Shown: positions 1 to 11,862, counted from the first letter of the stretch. The stretch is 64,000 bases of DNA from Vicugna pacos (GCF_048564905.1 NW_027328739.1:6447001-6511000); one strand, 5' to 3'. Program-made: numbers and translations. The notes: generated from the sequence alone by a model not told the origin.

Positions 1-46
1 GGATGCCAAGCACACACTCTACCACGGATCTACACCCTCCCCCCTA
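1..46 (-). mobile_element. tRNA-Ala-derived SINE, cut by window edge
   Basis: The first bases are the complement of the A-box end of the camelid tRNA-derived SINE, including the 'actctaccac' segment and the terminal 'ccctccccc'. The rest of the element lies left of the window. Orientation is minus, like every other SINE copy here. Identification is by similarity to the fuller copies at 4786-4915 and 23502-23673. Confidence 0.7.
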
Positions 47-70
47 AAAGCTGAAAATTTTAAGGACATT

Positions 71-1016
71 CTTTTTTTTTTTTAATCTTTTTTATTGAAG
101 TGTAGTTAGCTTACAATGTTGAGTTAGTTTCTGGTGTACAGCAAAGTGATTACATACATATATATATGTATATTGATAGATAGATAGACATTCATTTTCA
201 GATTCTTTTCCCCTAAAGCTTATTATAAGACACTGCATATTATTCCCCGTGCCATACCATACAGTAGGTCCTTGTTGTTTACCCATTTTATATATAATAG
301 TTTGTATCTGCAAATCCCAAACTCCCAATTTGTCCCTCCCCTCCCTTTCCCCTCTGGCAACAATGTTTGCTATCTCTGTTTCTGAGTCTATTTCTGTTTT
401 GTAACTAAGTCCATTTGTATCATTTTTTAAGATTCCACATGTAAGTGTTATCATGTGATATTTGTCCTTCTCTGACTTCACTTATCATATATTATATTAA
501 TATGGTAATCTCTAGGTCCATCCATGTTGTTGCAAATAGCATTATTTCATTCATTTGTATTGCTGAGTAGTATTCCATTGTATAAATATACCACAGCTTC
601 TTTATCGGGTCATCTATTGATGGACACTTGTGTTGCTTCTATGTCGTGGCTATTGTAAGTAGTGCTGCTGTGAACATTGGGGTGCATCTATCTTTTCTAA
701 TTAGAGTTCTTTCTGGATGTATGCCCAGGAATGGGATTGCTGGATCATATGGTAAGTCTACTTTTAGTTTTTTTAAGGAATCTCCATACTGTTTTTCACA
801 ATGACTGCACCAAACTGCATTCCCACCAGCAGTGTAGGAGGGTTCCCTTTTCTCCACAGCCTCTCCAGAGTTTATCGTTTGTGGACTTTTGAATGATGGC
901 CATTCCGACTGGTGTGAGGTGATACCTCATTGTAGGTTTGATTTGCATTTCTCCAAAAATTAGTGATATTGAGCATTTTTTCATGTGACCGTTGGCCATT
1001 TGTATGTCTTCATTGG
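71..1016 (-). mobile_element. L1 LINE 3' end, 5'-truncated
   Basis: On the minus strand this reads as the last part of L1 ORF2 followed by the 3' UTR and poly-A (seen as poly-T at 71-82). The ORF2 tail shows the family's terminal signature (DKYHM...CGI, about 430-480) and, upstream, the '[11 protein letters not shown]' segment near 796-830. The natural stop after CGI is displaced by a frame change, so the frame runs on into the 3' UTR to about 92. The element is truncated within ORF2 at about 1016. I could not identify a convincing target-site duplication, so this copy is probably not among the youngest. Confidence 0.9.
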
Positions 1017-1776
1017 ACCAGATATAAAATATTAACATCTATTAGTAAAGGTAACATATGTGGTTTTAATTTTTAGAAGCCAATCTAATTGTATTGCAGG
1101 AGAGGATTTCAGTTATTGGGGACATCTGTGGGACTTAGAGGATCATAAACACTGGTCCCCTTACCCAGCCTGTAGTCACCCAATAGCCTCACTCTCTGTC
1201 TGGAAACCAAGTTTGTCTGGACTGTGGTCCCTTACTTTCCTGTTGGTGATTAGTAGTGTGAGATTTTGTAACTTTTCTGCTTTATGTATCTCCAGACTGG
1301 GTGTGGTTCAATAATATTGATCTAAGATAAATCACAAAACACACACACACATACACACACAAGATAAAGCATATTCTTTTAAAGGATACATTGACCAGGT
1401 ATTGACTCACAAGTCGTCTCAACAAATTTCAAACAATAGATGTCATGTGGAACACTTTCCTGTATGTGAAAATAATCTGATTAGAAATGACCAATAAAAG
1501 ATGTGTTTGAAAACAAATTCCCAAATAACTCCTGGATAACAAACTTTTTAGAATGAAACAGTAATGAAAGTACATATCAAAACTTGTGGGGTGAGGATAT
1601 ATTCATATTCAGAAAAATACCACATTCATGACCCTAAATGACTTTATTAAGAAATAACATTTTGCAGGTTTCATGTTGGTTGTTTTCTACTTTATTCTTC
1701 TTGTGAAAGAGATGCTATGTATCCAGGCTACAGTTTTCAATAGACGAGTTGCTGGATTGCCTTTTCCTGTCTCTTT
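1017..1776. other. Unassigned DNA between two L1 tails
   Basis: No gene or recognisable repeat was seen apart from a short (CA)n tract at 1339-1361 broken by one 'at'. An 84-codon plus-strand open frame at 1060-1314 has no recognisable domain and no supporting context; I take it as chance. Confidence 0.5.
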
Positions 1777-1945
1777 TTAAAATTTATTTTACTTTATTTT
1801 TTATATTATTTATTGTGTTATAGTCATTTTTACAATGTTGTGTCAATTTCCAGTGTAGAGCACAATTTTTCAGTTATATACGAACATACATTTATTCATT
1901 GTTGCATTCTTTTTTGCTGTGAGCTGCCACAAGATCTTGTATGTA
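1777..1945 (-). mobile_element. L1 3'-UTR fragment (lineage A tail)
   Basis: Minus-strand L1 tail of the same 3'-UTR lineage as the 39.7-kb element. It shares the 'ttacaatgttgtgtcaattt' and 'gcacaatttttca' blocks and the 'tgtgagct...catcttgtgtatat'-like stretch. Only about 170 bp remain and it is diverged from the 39.7-kb copy. Confidence 0.75.
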
Positions 1946-3166
1946 TTTCACTTGCGTCATGACCGAATCCCTTCGCAGAGTCACACTGGAAGGACAGGTT
2001 GAGAAAAGAAAGGACTCAGGCTTCCATTTCAGGGCAAACTGAACTCAACTCTCCTGTGCTTGTGGAAAGTCTTTCCAGACGTTGGTGTAAGTGTCTGTTC
2101 GTCTTAATTTTGGGTGGTGGTGTGTTTTTGCCTTTTCCTATGTCTTTATAAGTACTTTCATGAAAAGATAAAGAGAGATGTTATTAGGGGGCGTTAACAA
2201 GCACCATTTTAAATAAGAATCCTGCTGTTTGTTCCTTTGCTTTTGAAGCAAGGAAATCACGAGCAGGATAAATGAGGGGTTTACCGTCGCCATACTCTGA
2301 TCACATTCATGCAGAATTCGGGCAGATGTCAGGTTGGTTTAAGTCTATAATCACTGCTTTGATGCCTCTGTGCCGGTTTCGTAATTTGCTCACGGAAGGA
2401 GCCCTCCTTATTCTTTGTGTGCCTGAGTGATATACACTCCAATGATATAATTTCCTTCTCCATTCTCCCTTAAACAAATGTCCCATTTCTGCTTTCATTC
2501 TGAGGTTTGCAGATTTCTTAACAAGCTTATTCACTAAAAGCCCTAGACAATTGTGAAGAACATACTTCATAAAAGCTGAAAGTTTAAACCCAGGAACTTC
2601 CATGTTAAAAAATGAAGGTTGATGTAGATGAACAAATCCTGTCACCAACTTTTGAATCAGAGTTCTGAGATTGGGGTTTTGATAATCCACAGTTTTAAAA
2701 AGTGGTTCTAATCCGTGCCCCTCCCTCGCAAAACAAACACCCCAACCCCCTTACTCTTTTACTTTGTTATATGCAAATTAACTAACAAATTAATTAATAG
2801 GGAGAGTATGTTCTAAATTATATTCACTGTGGTGCAATTGGAACGACTTGGGATTTCAACTGGACTTGGGACAGATCCAACTGCCTCTCATGAGCAGATC
2901 AAATTCTGTCCCTCTGTGCCTGGGGCAAGCCACTCTCTTTGGGCTTGTTTGGAAAGTGGGGATAATATCATCTATAACAAAGGGTTTGTTTAATGGGTAG
3001 GGTCTTGTTTTCTAGGAGTCAGGATGGAAACTCAATGCCAAAAATAATAGGTGACCAGATTCTGAACATTCTAAATGGAATATTTGCTAAAAGGTGGCCA
3101 AAGATGTCTTGAGATAGAAAGGTCACATATAAGAGAATACAGGTAAGCTAGACAGATCAGAAAGAG
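1946..3166. other. Repeat-free stretch with one 127-codon open frame
   Basis: I recognise no transposon here. A minus-strand open frame occupies 2307-2690 (127 codons). Its predicted product is basic and carries a run of aromatic and basic residues (WRRKLYHWSVYHSGTQRIRR) but matches no family I know. No poly-A tail or TSD marks it as a retrocopy. It may be a chance frame or an exon, and I assign no function. Confidence 0.35.
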
Positions 3167-3540
3167 GGTTTTTTTTTTTAAAACAAACCCTTTATTATGG
3201 TGTGATTTCTGTACAGTAAATTAAAAGTATTTCAGATGTACAATTGGATGAATTTGGATAGATGTATATACACCCACGAAACCATCACCACAGTCAAGAC
3301 AGCTCACATTTCCATCACTCCCCAAGAGGTGCAAATCTGGAACTCCCAATTTATCCTTTCCCACCTCCTTTCCCCCTTGGTAACCATAAGTTTGTTCTCT
3401 GTGTCTGAGAGTCTGTTTCTGCTTTGTAGGTAAGTTCATTTGTGTCATTTTTTTTTTGATTCCACATGTGAATGATATCATGTGGTATTTTTCTTTCTCT
3501 TTCTGACTTACCTCAGTTAGAATGATGACCTCCAGGTCCC
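3167..3540 (-). mobile_element. L1 3' end with mosaic-looking 3' UTR
   Basis: Poly-T at 3169-3180 marks the minus-strand poly-A. The distal 3' UTR (3185-3320, 'acaattggatgaatttgg', 'acatttccatcactcc') resembles the older L1M tail type. The proximal part and the ORF2 end (3335-3540, 'ggtaaccataagtttgttct' and the KYHM-type terminus) match the younger L1s nearby. The same combination recurs at 49755-50150. It is truncated just inside ORF2 at about 3540. Confidence 0.85.
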
Positions 3541-4059
3541 TGAGGGATGTCCTCTGGGACTAGTTAGGTAGAACTGGTTATTTGCCTACTGACTTCTAAT
3601 GCTGAGGTCCCCAAGGCTCTGTCATAGCCTTCTTTCTCTCTTTGGCTGCACACTTCCTTTGTAATCTCATGCATTCGCTTGACTTTCAGTATCTTTCTTA
3701 GGCAAACATCTCAGATTCCTATCTCCAGCTCAGTCCAGGGTTCCATGCTCCTAAAGCTTAAATTACACTTTCTGTACTTTTCATATTTCTCACAAGCATC
3801 TCACATGTCACATGTTCAGGCCTGAACTCCTGAGTGCCATCCTTCAGGTCTGCCCTATTTCCACTTAGTAGCTGGTACCGTCTCCCTTCCCAGCTTCCCA
3901 CACAAGAGGTACCCTTAAAAAACCTGCCGTCATCCCTTCCCTGGAACACGCATCTTATTTATCACCCTGACGACCTCCGTTCACCTTCCACACAGCAACT
4001 GGAGCGATCACGATTTTTTTTTTCTGGGTCTTTTAATCTTTCAGCTAAACCTTAAAATC
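3541..4059 (+). repeat. Possible L2-like LINE remnant
   Basis: The end of this stretch ('ccttccacacagcaactgg' near 3985-4005, with 'ctcctgagtgccatcctt' near 3830) resembles the 3' part of the ancient L2 LINE in plus orientation. The match is by memory and is degenerate. The left 200 bp are unassigned. Confidence 0.35.
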
Positions 4060-4440
4060 ATTTTGTTAGGTTCTAAGTTTACATATTAATTTTGGGAGAT
4101 TTGAAATCTTTGTAATATTCACTTTTTCATTCAAGAACATGGGGACGTAGGTCTATTTGTCCAAGCCTTATCTGTTTCTCCCAATAAAGTTTTGTAGTTT
4201 TCTTTATGTAGATCCTGGAGATTCCTTAAGGGTTTTCTATTTCATTATGTTAGTGGGATCTTTTTTTAAATTTTTTTTGGGGGGAGGGGGTAATTAGGTT
4301 TATTTATTTATTTATTTTAATGGAGGCACTGGGGATTGAACCTAGGACCTCGTGCAAGTGGGATCTTTTGTATCCTGTTTTCTAATTAGTTATTGCAAGA
4401 ACATGTGAAAGCTATTGGATTTTGTATATTTGTATAACAT
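4060..4440 (-). mobile_element. Degenerate L1M ORF2 fragment, split by a SINE
   Basis: The plus strand reads as a decayed complement of the L1 ORF2 region that codes for the RT-distal part ('attaattttgggagattt', 'gttttgtagttttctttatg'). A SINE inserted at 4265 splits it. Many small differences from young L1 indicate an old mammalian copy. Confidence 0.55.
4252..4369 (-). mobile_element. Truncated tRNA-Ala SINE with 13-bp TSD
   Basis: The SINE body lies at 4265-4356 on the minus strand and keeps the box-B side ('ggggattgaacctaggacct' on the plus strand) and the (TTTA)n/poly-T tail complement, but lacks the A-box half. It is bounded by the perfect direct repeat agtgggatctttt at 4252-4264 and 4357-4369, which is the target-site duplication. 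The intact TSD implies a fairly recent insertion into the older L1M sequence around it. Confidence 0.92.
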
Positions 4441-4768
4441 AGTTTACTTTTTGAGTTACTCTTTCAGTTAATTCACATATATTTTCCAGGTGGAACACCA
4501 AAATATTTGAAAATAGTGATAATTTTGTCCTTTCAAAAGCAAAGAGTTTCCGATTATGTTGCATTGGCTGGAATTTCTGAAACACAGCGAGGATTTATCT
4601 TTACAGTAATCACACCATTCATTTCTATTTCCTACATTGTTGTATTGGTTGAAATATTCTCAGACTGCACTGCTTCTAAGTTTATCTTCTTTGTTTTGAG
4701 TTAGATGCATTTTGGGACTCTTTTCAACTGTGTTAGTGATTTATTTTGTCTCCTTATATTGTTCAAAA

Positions 4769-4932
4769 TTACTTGAACTATTATTCTTTTAAAAATTTTT
4801 TTGGGGAGGGAAGTAACTAGTTTTATTTATTTAATTTAATGGAGCTACTAGGGATTGAACCCAGGACATCGTGCATGCTAAACACACACTCCACCACTGA
4901 GCTATACCCTCCCCCTTACTTGAACTATTATT
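4769..4932 (-). mobile_element. Full-length tRNA-Ala SINE with 17-bp TSD
   Basis: The body at 4786-4915 reads on the minus strand as a tRNA-Ala-like gene: GGGGGAGGGTATAGCTCAG, an anticodon-loop region retaining TTAGCATG (anticodon AGC), the box-B region, then the A/T-rich tail. It is bounded by a perfect 17-bp direct repeat (ttacttgaactattatt) at 4769-4785 and 4916-4932. RNA polymerase III A and B boxes are both recognisable. It is a dispersed SINE, not a working tRNA gene, because of the attached tail and TSD. Confidence 0.95.
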
Positions 4933-4940
4933 ATTATTAC

Positions 4941-5086
4941 TGCCATCATTATTATTATTTTTAATTGAAGTATAGTCAATTACAATGTGTCAATTTCTGG
5001 TGTGCAGCACAATGTCCTAGTCATGCATATACATGCATATATTCATTTTCTTATATATTTTTAAAAATTCTTTATTGCCATCATTA
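4941..5086 (-). mobile_element. Very short L1 3' tail with 11-bp TSD
   Basis: Only the last ~100 bp of an L1 3' UTR (complement of 'aattgaagtatagtcaatta' onward) is present on the minus strand. Direct repeats tgccatcatta at 4941-4951 and 5076-5086 bound it. The left side abuts the SINE TSD, so this spot took two insertions. It is an example of extreme 5' truncation. Confidence 0.85.
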
Positions 5087-6234
5087 CTGTTACTCAAAAA
5101 CAGTAAGTTGACACCAAATTAAGTTTGGAAAAGAGCACAAACCAACTATGGCTTCATTACTCTTAATAACATACTAATAACTAGAGTTGGAGTGATTTTT
5201 TTCTATTTTTTAATTGGATGATACTTATATTTATATATTGCACTGTTGAAATTCTAATGTTCTAACAATTGATGATTTATATATAACTGCAGAAAAGGTT
5301 ATACAAATACCAAACTTCCTGTGTTGGACAAGGGTATGTCATTTGGAAAACTGTAGCTCATTTAGGTTACACAGGGATAATATATTACAGTAATATTAAC
5401 TTTTATCTAAAAACTAAGTGAGGGATAGTAACCCCTAAGTTATACTTAATAAAATTGCTTTGCTTAGTGTAAATAAAATGAAAGTACTTTAAAATATCTT
5501 GGACTTATTCAAAAATATTAGTCATCATGCTTATGTTTTCATAAAAGGGTCACAATTCTTAATTTATAGTAGAGAAATGCATGTAAATGTTTTTGTATGA
5601 TGTGCCCACACAGACTGACATTTTGATTGTTATTTTTAAGAATTTTACGTGTTTGGATGTCGTCATCCCAAGGTAGAGGTTGTATCCGATCTGAGTTTTT
5701 AATCTGTAAACATAAGCATCATAGGATAACGTGGTACCTACAACAGTGATGTCTCAAGCACACTGAAAGAAGAAATCCACTTAATTTAAAGTCCAAGAGA
5801 TGGGGAGAAACAGATTTTTCTTTCTTTCTTGACAGGCATATTCATCCTCTCTGGCAAACCCCTGGTTCCTGCGACGTCTCCAGGCTCACGGTACAGGACG
5901 TACAGACTTCAACCTTGGATGGCAGAACACAGATTATATCAGTTTCGATGTAACGGAATGAGCTCACGGATAAGGAAGATAAAGGATGTTTCTGTGGTAC
6001 TGAAAGACAATTACCTGCTTATTTTAACTGCTTGTACCTCTTTCCAGATATTTTCCCTTGATGGATATGCAGTTTTTCCTAACAGCTTTCCCTTACACTT
6101 CCTTGTCATTCATCTTGTCTGGGAAGTCTAGATAAATCTGTCACGATAGTGGCTGATTTTATATTGTATGTTGTGTCTGATGTATTCTTGCTTTTGTGAT
6201 CACTCTAATGCTATTATTACCATCATATAATTTT
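5087..6234. other. Unassigned AT-rich DNA
   Basis: I recognise no transposon or gene. A 100-codon plus-strand open frame at 5829-6131 shows no domain, signal peptide or splice context that I trust. The stretch may be unique intronic or intergenic DNA. Confidence 0.5.
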
Positions 6235-6750
6235 TAAATGTTTTTTAATGGATTATAGTCAGTTACAATGTGTCAGTTTCTGGTGTACAGCACAATGTCC
6301 CAGTCTTGCATATATATATATATTCGTTTTCATATTCTTTTTCATTAAAGGTTATTACAAGTTATTGAATATAGTTCCCTGTGCTCTACAGAAAAAATTT
6401 GTTTTTTAATCTATTTTTATGTATAGTGGTCAACATTGGCAAATCTCAACCTGCCAAATATATCCCTTCCCACCCTTCTCCCCATGGTAACCATAAGATT
6501 GTTTACTTTTTCTGCAAGTCTTTTTCTGTTTTGTAGATGAGTTCATTAGTGGCCTCTTTTTTTTTTCTTTTTTTTTAAGATTCTACATATCAGTGATACC
6601 ATATGGTATTTTTCTTTCTCTTTCTGGATGACTTCACTTCGAGTGACAATCTCCAGGTCCAACCATGTTGCTGCAAATGGCATTATTTCATTCTTTTTTT
6701 TTTAATCACTGAGTAGTATTCTATTGTATAAATACACCACATTTTAATAC
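6235..6750 (-). mobile_element. L1 3' end (lineage B tail), 5'-truncated
   Basis: Minus-strand L1 3' UTR of the common lineage ('agtcagttacaatgtgtcag' on the plus strand) with a short (TA)n at 6309-6323, followed by the ORF2 C-terminal coding end up to about 6748. Poly-T runs inside it are family features. No clear TSD. Confidence 0.9.
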
Positions 6751-7539
6751 TCAATCTTCTTTGCTCTGTAAAACTAATTATTTTTATACCAGATCTCCCA
6801 AGGAAGTTGGATTACAACTGCAGAACTCCCCAGGAATAATGGGACTGCAAGCTCACCCTTAAAAAATAAATAGTTTGGGCACAAGGAAGAAATGGTCTCA
6901 GCACAGAGAAAGCCTGAGTTTTAAGGGTTCACAGAGACCAGGGAAGTTCCCCCTACTCCGTTCTCTTTAATCTTCGGTTGATAGCTTCAAAAAATTCTTA
7001 AAGCTTCATCTGTTTTGTTTTAAGGTGATATTTTATGTGAAAAATCAATTCCTGTGCCATAACATGACTGGGGTAAATTTCATTCAGCAGATCAGTTCAG
7101 TTAAAATAACGTGTATTGAACACCCCTATGTCTTGACCCAGTGGTACTATAATCTGCCCTGAGTATATCCCACTAAAGGAACTGGAATCCAAGCACTTGA
7201 CTGGAGAATCTGGAAGGGTGGTTTCAAATACTGGGCACTAATAATTTTCATATATAATGTACAATTTCTATACAAGATGGAAAGGACACTAAAGTAATAT
7301 CATGAGGTTCAATATAAGAAAGAGGTGCTCTGTAAATGTTAATTGTAGTATTAGCTGTCTTTGTCTTCAGCTCGGATAAGCTGCTTTTCATAAAGAGAGA
7401 AATAATTACTTCATTTTGACATTAATACTTTCAAATAGCAGCAATTTATTTATTATTCTTTGCTCAGTACTTCAAATGAAATCTGTGCACCTTTTCCCCT
7501 ATTACATCAGCTAATGCACACTGGAAATTTCATGAAAGT
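6751..7539. other. No recognisable feature
   Basis: Nothing supportable was seen in this interval on either strand. Confidence 0.5.
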
Positions 7540-7930
7540 ATAGTGAGGATCACAAAACTCACCGAAACCTCCATCACTCATGGATAGTCATGATAAATAC
7601 TTTGGCATAGACTGTTCAAGTATTTTTTCAGTGCCTATTCTGCACATATATTGCCAATTTAAATGAAATTAGTAACATGATGTACTGTATTTTATTGTTT
7701 TCCACTGAGTCAATTTGTCATTTATTCATTCATTTATAAATATTTATTGAAAATCCTCATGGGTTTAACTGTTCTGCCCCATTTTTACTGGCTGCATGGT
7801 GCACCATTTTCTGGAGACCTGGTGGTCTGTTCAAGCAATCAGGTACTGGTGGATTTCTCCGGTGATTGCCACTTTGGGTCACTATAAACAATGCTGGGGG
7901 ATCTTCTGAGATTGGAATTACTCTGTTAAG
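7540..7930 (-). mobile_element. Ancient L1M-type 3'-end remnant
   Basis: The plus strand is a decayed complement of the older L1M 3' region. It shows the 'tttttactggctgcatggt' block, the 'actataaacaatgctg' block and a terminal 'gattggaatta' resembling 'gaagtggaattgctggg'. No ends can be defined. Confidence 0.5.
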
Positions 7931-8102
7931 TGTGTGCATATTTTAAAGATAATGCAGATAATAATGAAGATAATAGTATATGTCACCAAAAAGCTTTCCA
8001 GGGAAGTGGTGTGAAGTATATTGCATGAAATAGTCTATGAAGGTATCCATTTCCCTGTTCTCTAGTCAACATTGTCAATAAAAAATTTCCATTAGTCTTA
8101 AT

Positions 8103-8400
8103 TCATGTGTATATATTTATTGAATTCTAGTCAGTTACAATGTGTCAGTTTCTGGTATACGGCCCAAGGTCCCAGTCATGCACATATATACACATATATT
8201 CGTTTGCATATTCTTTTTTATTAAAGGCTATTACAAGATATTGAATATAGTTTCCTGTGCTATTCAGAAGATATTTGGTTTTTTATCTATTTATATATAT
8301 ATATATATATATTTTCAATATATATATATATAGTGGTTAACATTTGCAAATCTTAAACTCCCAAATTTATCCCTTCCGACACCCTCATTTTTTTTTTTTT
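8103..8400 (-). mobile_element. L1 3'-UTR fragment with expanded (TA)n
   Basis: Lineage B L1 tail on the minus strand. Two TA tracts occur: 8292-8312 and 8318-8333, the second where the consensus has only 'tatatatagtggttaac'. A poly-T at 8388-8400 ends the recognisable part. Confidence 0.88.
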
Positions 8401-9994
8401 GCTTGAAAGCAAGGTTGATTATTTTTCATGTTTAGTACCCTTAAATTTTTCTGTTAGTGACTTATTTGATTATATTTTTTACCCATTTTAATTGAATTAT
8501 TCTTTTTCACACTCCTGTGAGAAATCTGTTACATTAAGTATAATATCGAGCCCCCCAGCTGGCTTATACGTGAACTTAATATTTTCAATTTATTTGCTTT
8601 GGGTTCTTGATTGTTAAAGGTACAAGTTAGTTTTTGCCAGTAAACTCTGTCAACCTCTTTCATTATGTTTTCTGCTTCTGTGTTTACACTTAAGAAGTCT
8701 TCCTTGTCAGGGGATCAGAATAACAGAAACGAACATTTTCTTTTGGCACTTTCTGATTTCATTGTTGTACATTTGACTTTTGAACATACTGGAACTTGAT
8801 TTTAGTGTATATGGTAGAGTATTTGCTGAGTCCACTGTGTATCTGAAGAATATATTTCTGTTGATTTCATACATTAGTATCAGCAGGATTAAGCACAGCC
8901 TTCTGGGGTTCAATATTTTTTCACTCAAAATTCTGTAGATCCTGCTCCATTATGTCTTACTCTTTAATGAGGATAGCTTGATTTTCCTTTACCTTTTTTT
9001 CACGACATCTATTCTTTTTCCTCATGGGTACATATGGATTATTATTTATTTTTAAAATAGATAACAGTTACCAAGTTATGTCCAGATGGTGGCCTATTTT
9101 CATTATTTTTGCTTTAATTATGGTAAGTTCTTTTTAATTCCTAGATCCATATGTATTTTCTAAGCTCAGGAAAGTTTTCTTTTACAATAACTTTCCATAC
9201 TATTTTGGGTCCATTTGTTCTTTCCCCCTTTTTAGTAGCTCCAATTATATGTAATGGTGAATCACTTTCCTACCAATCTACTCTTTTCTCTTAAGATTTC
9301 TATCTCTTAATTATTCATTCTGCAGAATAGGTAAAATTCTAAAGCCTTTTTCCAATTAGATTTTCTGCACTGTTGATTCTGATCTTCAGTGCTTCTAAGA
9401 CCTTCAATTTAAATTCAATGACTAGGGTTTTATGTCTTTCAAATCTTTCTTTATCTCATCCAGTTTCTCTACTGCTCAGCAAGATAGCCTTGCAGTTCAG
9501 ATTGTTTTCTTAACAGTTCAGCTTTGATCGCCTCTCTTTTTGCAGTTATTGCCATTAAAAAAAATGAGGCCATAAAGAGACAGAATTCTGTTTCCTGTGA
9601 CATGCTCACCTTTTTATTTTATGTTACCAAATGTTTTTATTCATTCCCGTTTATTCCTTGTCTTTAAGAATGACTGATATACCTAGGGCTGACAGATGCT
9701 CCAAATAGTCAGCAATAATAATACAGTGTGTATACTAGTGACAACTCCAGTGCAGACCAAGGAAGGGATGCCCTGGGTCTAAGTCTCAGAGGATGGATAG
9801 ACGCTGAGGTTTGTCTTTCTTTCACTGACCGTCATCTTAGCATCGAATCAATACCTCTAGATTCTTCAAAGCCAGTGGTCCAGCACATACAATCCCAAAG
9901 CTAAATGATGAATTAGATTATACCAGTATTGTCATAAGTCTTTGAATTTGGTGGAACCCAGTGCCACCACGCCATGTGTTTTAGAAAGCATGTG
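8401..9994 (-). repeat. AT-rich ancient DNA, possibly degenerate L1M
   Basis: Scattered words (for example 'tagtagctccaattatatgt' at 9234-9253 and 'ccaattagattttctgcact') resemble the complement of old L1M 5'/ORF1 sequence. The similarity is patchy and I cannot set boundaries. No coding frame is convincing. Confidence 0.3.
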
Positions 9995-10201
9995 CAGTTG
10001 ACCTGTGAACAACCTGGGCTTGAACTGCACAGGTTCCCTTATACGTGGATTTTTTCAATAAATACATGCAGATTTGTGGTTGGTTGTATCCTGGGATGCA
10101 GAATCATGGATGTGGACGGCTGACTGGAAAGTCATACTTGGAATTTCAAGACTGCGTGGGGATGGGTGGCCCTAATTCCCACATTGCTCAAGGGACAACT
10201 G
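9995..10201. mobile_element. Short non-autonomous Tigger-like DNA transposon
   Basis: The element starts CAGTTGACCTGTGAACAAC and ends with its near inverse, 'attgctcaagggacaactg', giving terminal inverted repeats of roughly 20 bp with a few mismatches. These TIRs and the internal 'ggttggttgtatcc' and 'aagactgcgtgggg' words are those of the Tigger/MER (pogo, Tc1-mariner) group of internally deleted elements. It has no transposase and would have moved by a helper. The TA target duplication is not visible any more, consistent with age. Confidence 0.8.
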
Positions 10202-11862
10202 GACTTGCACATCACTTGTAAGTTTTAACGAGATTGCTTAGCAATTTCAGTGACTTACTGTTATCTCTCAAGTTAATTACTATATTGTTATAAGTTGTTA
10301 TTATATAACATCATGTAATATTGTTCTATAAATTATATTATTGTTACATTTATTATACTCTTATGTTATATATTGTTATATTTTTCCTTTTCTATTGTTT
10401 CCTCTGCTCTGCCTTGAAGTGCTGATCTGAGTTGAGTGAGCTTTATTTTATATTGTATAAGATCATGTATTCTCTGCCTAGAACATTGTAAGATTTTTTT
10501 CCCCTTCATTCTTGAAAAATCAGTCATTTTACCAGGATGTGGGTAAGTATATGTCAAACATTTTTGGAATTTGGTGAGCCCTTTTAATTCAGGGACTCAA
10601 GTTTTTCTTCCACTCAGAGCAGTTTTATCTGTTATCTGTGTACTTACCCATGTCATTTCCCTCTCTGAACCACCTAGCCTTTGTGATCTGCACTTGAATT
10701 CCCTTATCTTCTCTCTGAAGATTTTGGGGACCTGAATTAGTGGCCCAAGAGATTTTGTAAAAATGTCCATTCTTTTCTTAAATTCATTTACTGAAGTTTT
10801 AATTTTAAAACTGTTTTGTTTATTACTGTCATGCTGAATTTCCAACTTCTTCTGTCTGCATAATTTTTTTTTTTTGGATTCGATAGCTGTCTCTTCTTCT
10901 GGGGTTCTGTTCCATGAGGTGGCCGTGGGCCTGCTGGGTCTCTCCTTGGCTGCTGGTATCTGTTGTGGGTGATGGGTGGGGAGGGGAGCAGCAGCTGCTC
11001 TTCTAAGGGTGAAATTGGTAGTTACATTGGCCTCAGGAGGGGAGGGAGATGGGGGCTCCCAGCTTCCTAGAATTTCACATAGTCCTGGCATTGGATGTCT
11101 CTGTAATTGGTAATGTAAGACTTGTAGACAGTTGACAAGTTTGACAGTTGGCAATCTACAAGACTCACATTGCGGTCATTGACAATGATAAATAAATGCT
11201 GTAGGTATGGAGGATGCAGAAATAAATACAGTGTGGTCCCCTAGTGCATATTTGTTTGTGAACACACGACATGCAATTCCTGTTAAAATACTTAGCATGC
11301 TCATCAGGCCACAGTAATTTTTACAGAAACCAAATAAAATGATTTTTTATTAAGCCTTTAGGGAGGTAGCCTAGTTTTACAACTGAGCCTCCTGCAGGTG
11401 AGTTACATAGAACTCTGGACAGGTGAGGAAATAGGAATTACTCTCTTTCATTTTTATCCTTTAATCCTGACCCTGCCACCAAGATCAGTTGTCTGTTTCC
11501 GGGGCAAGTTAAAAAATGGCTTAAGGAAGGCCCTAAAAATATTCATCAGTCCTTCCCTTGTTACATAAAATTGTATCTAACTTAAAGAAACTGTAGCCTA
11601 TTGGGAAGCCTATAATGGTGGGAAATAAATACATGAATTTAGGAACTTGGTCTGTTGAACCCAGTGATAGCTCAAAATTAATTTCAATAATTTGATGTAA
11701 AATACATCTCAAATTTAATTCCATGGAATGGAAAAGTCTGTTCTATGAATTATATTAATCACATGAAAATTTTCAAGAAATGTATCATCTTTTGTGGAAA
11801 TCAGTGCATAAACTATTATCCAGTTGTAGCTAAAAGGATGCAAAGGATTTTTGTTCCCCTTA
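10202..11862. other. Old unassigned DNA with a 185-codon open frame
   Basis: The left part (10260-10390) is AT-rich. A minus-strand open frame at 10597-11154 encodes a 185-residue product with a Pro/Ala-rich N-terminal half and a Lys-rich C-terminal half containing KKKKLCRQKKLEIQ. The basic half is faintly like L1 ORF1-type sequence but I cannot confirm this. No promoter, splice signal or poly-A signal supports expression. I assign no function. Confidence 0.3.

Noticed and set aside
4786-4915. tRNA-Ala(AGC) gene
   Set aside because: A and B boxes are present but the copy has a SINE tail and TSD, and other copies share them; a dispersed SINE, not a tRNA gene.
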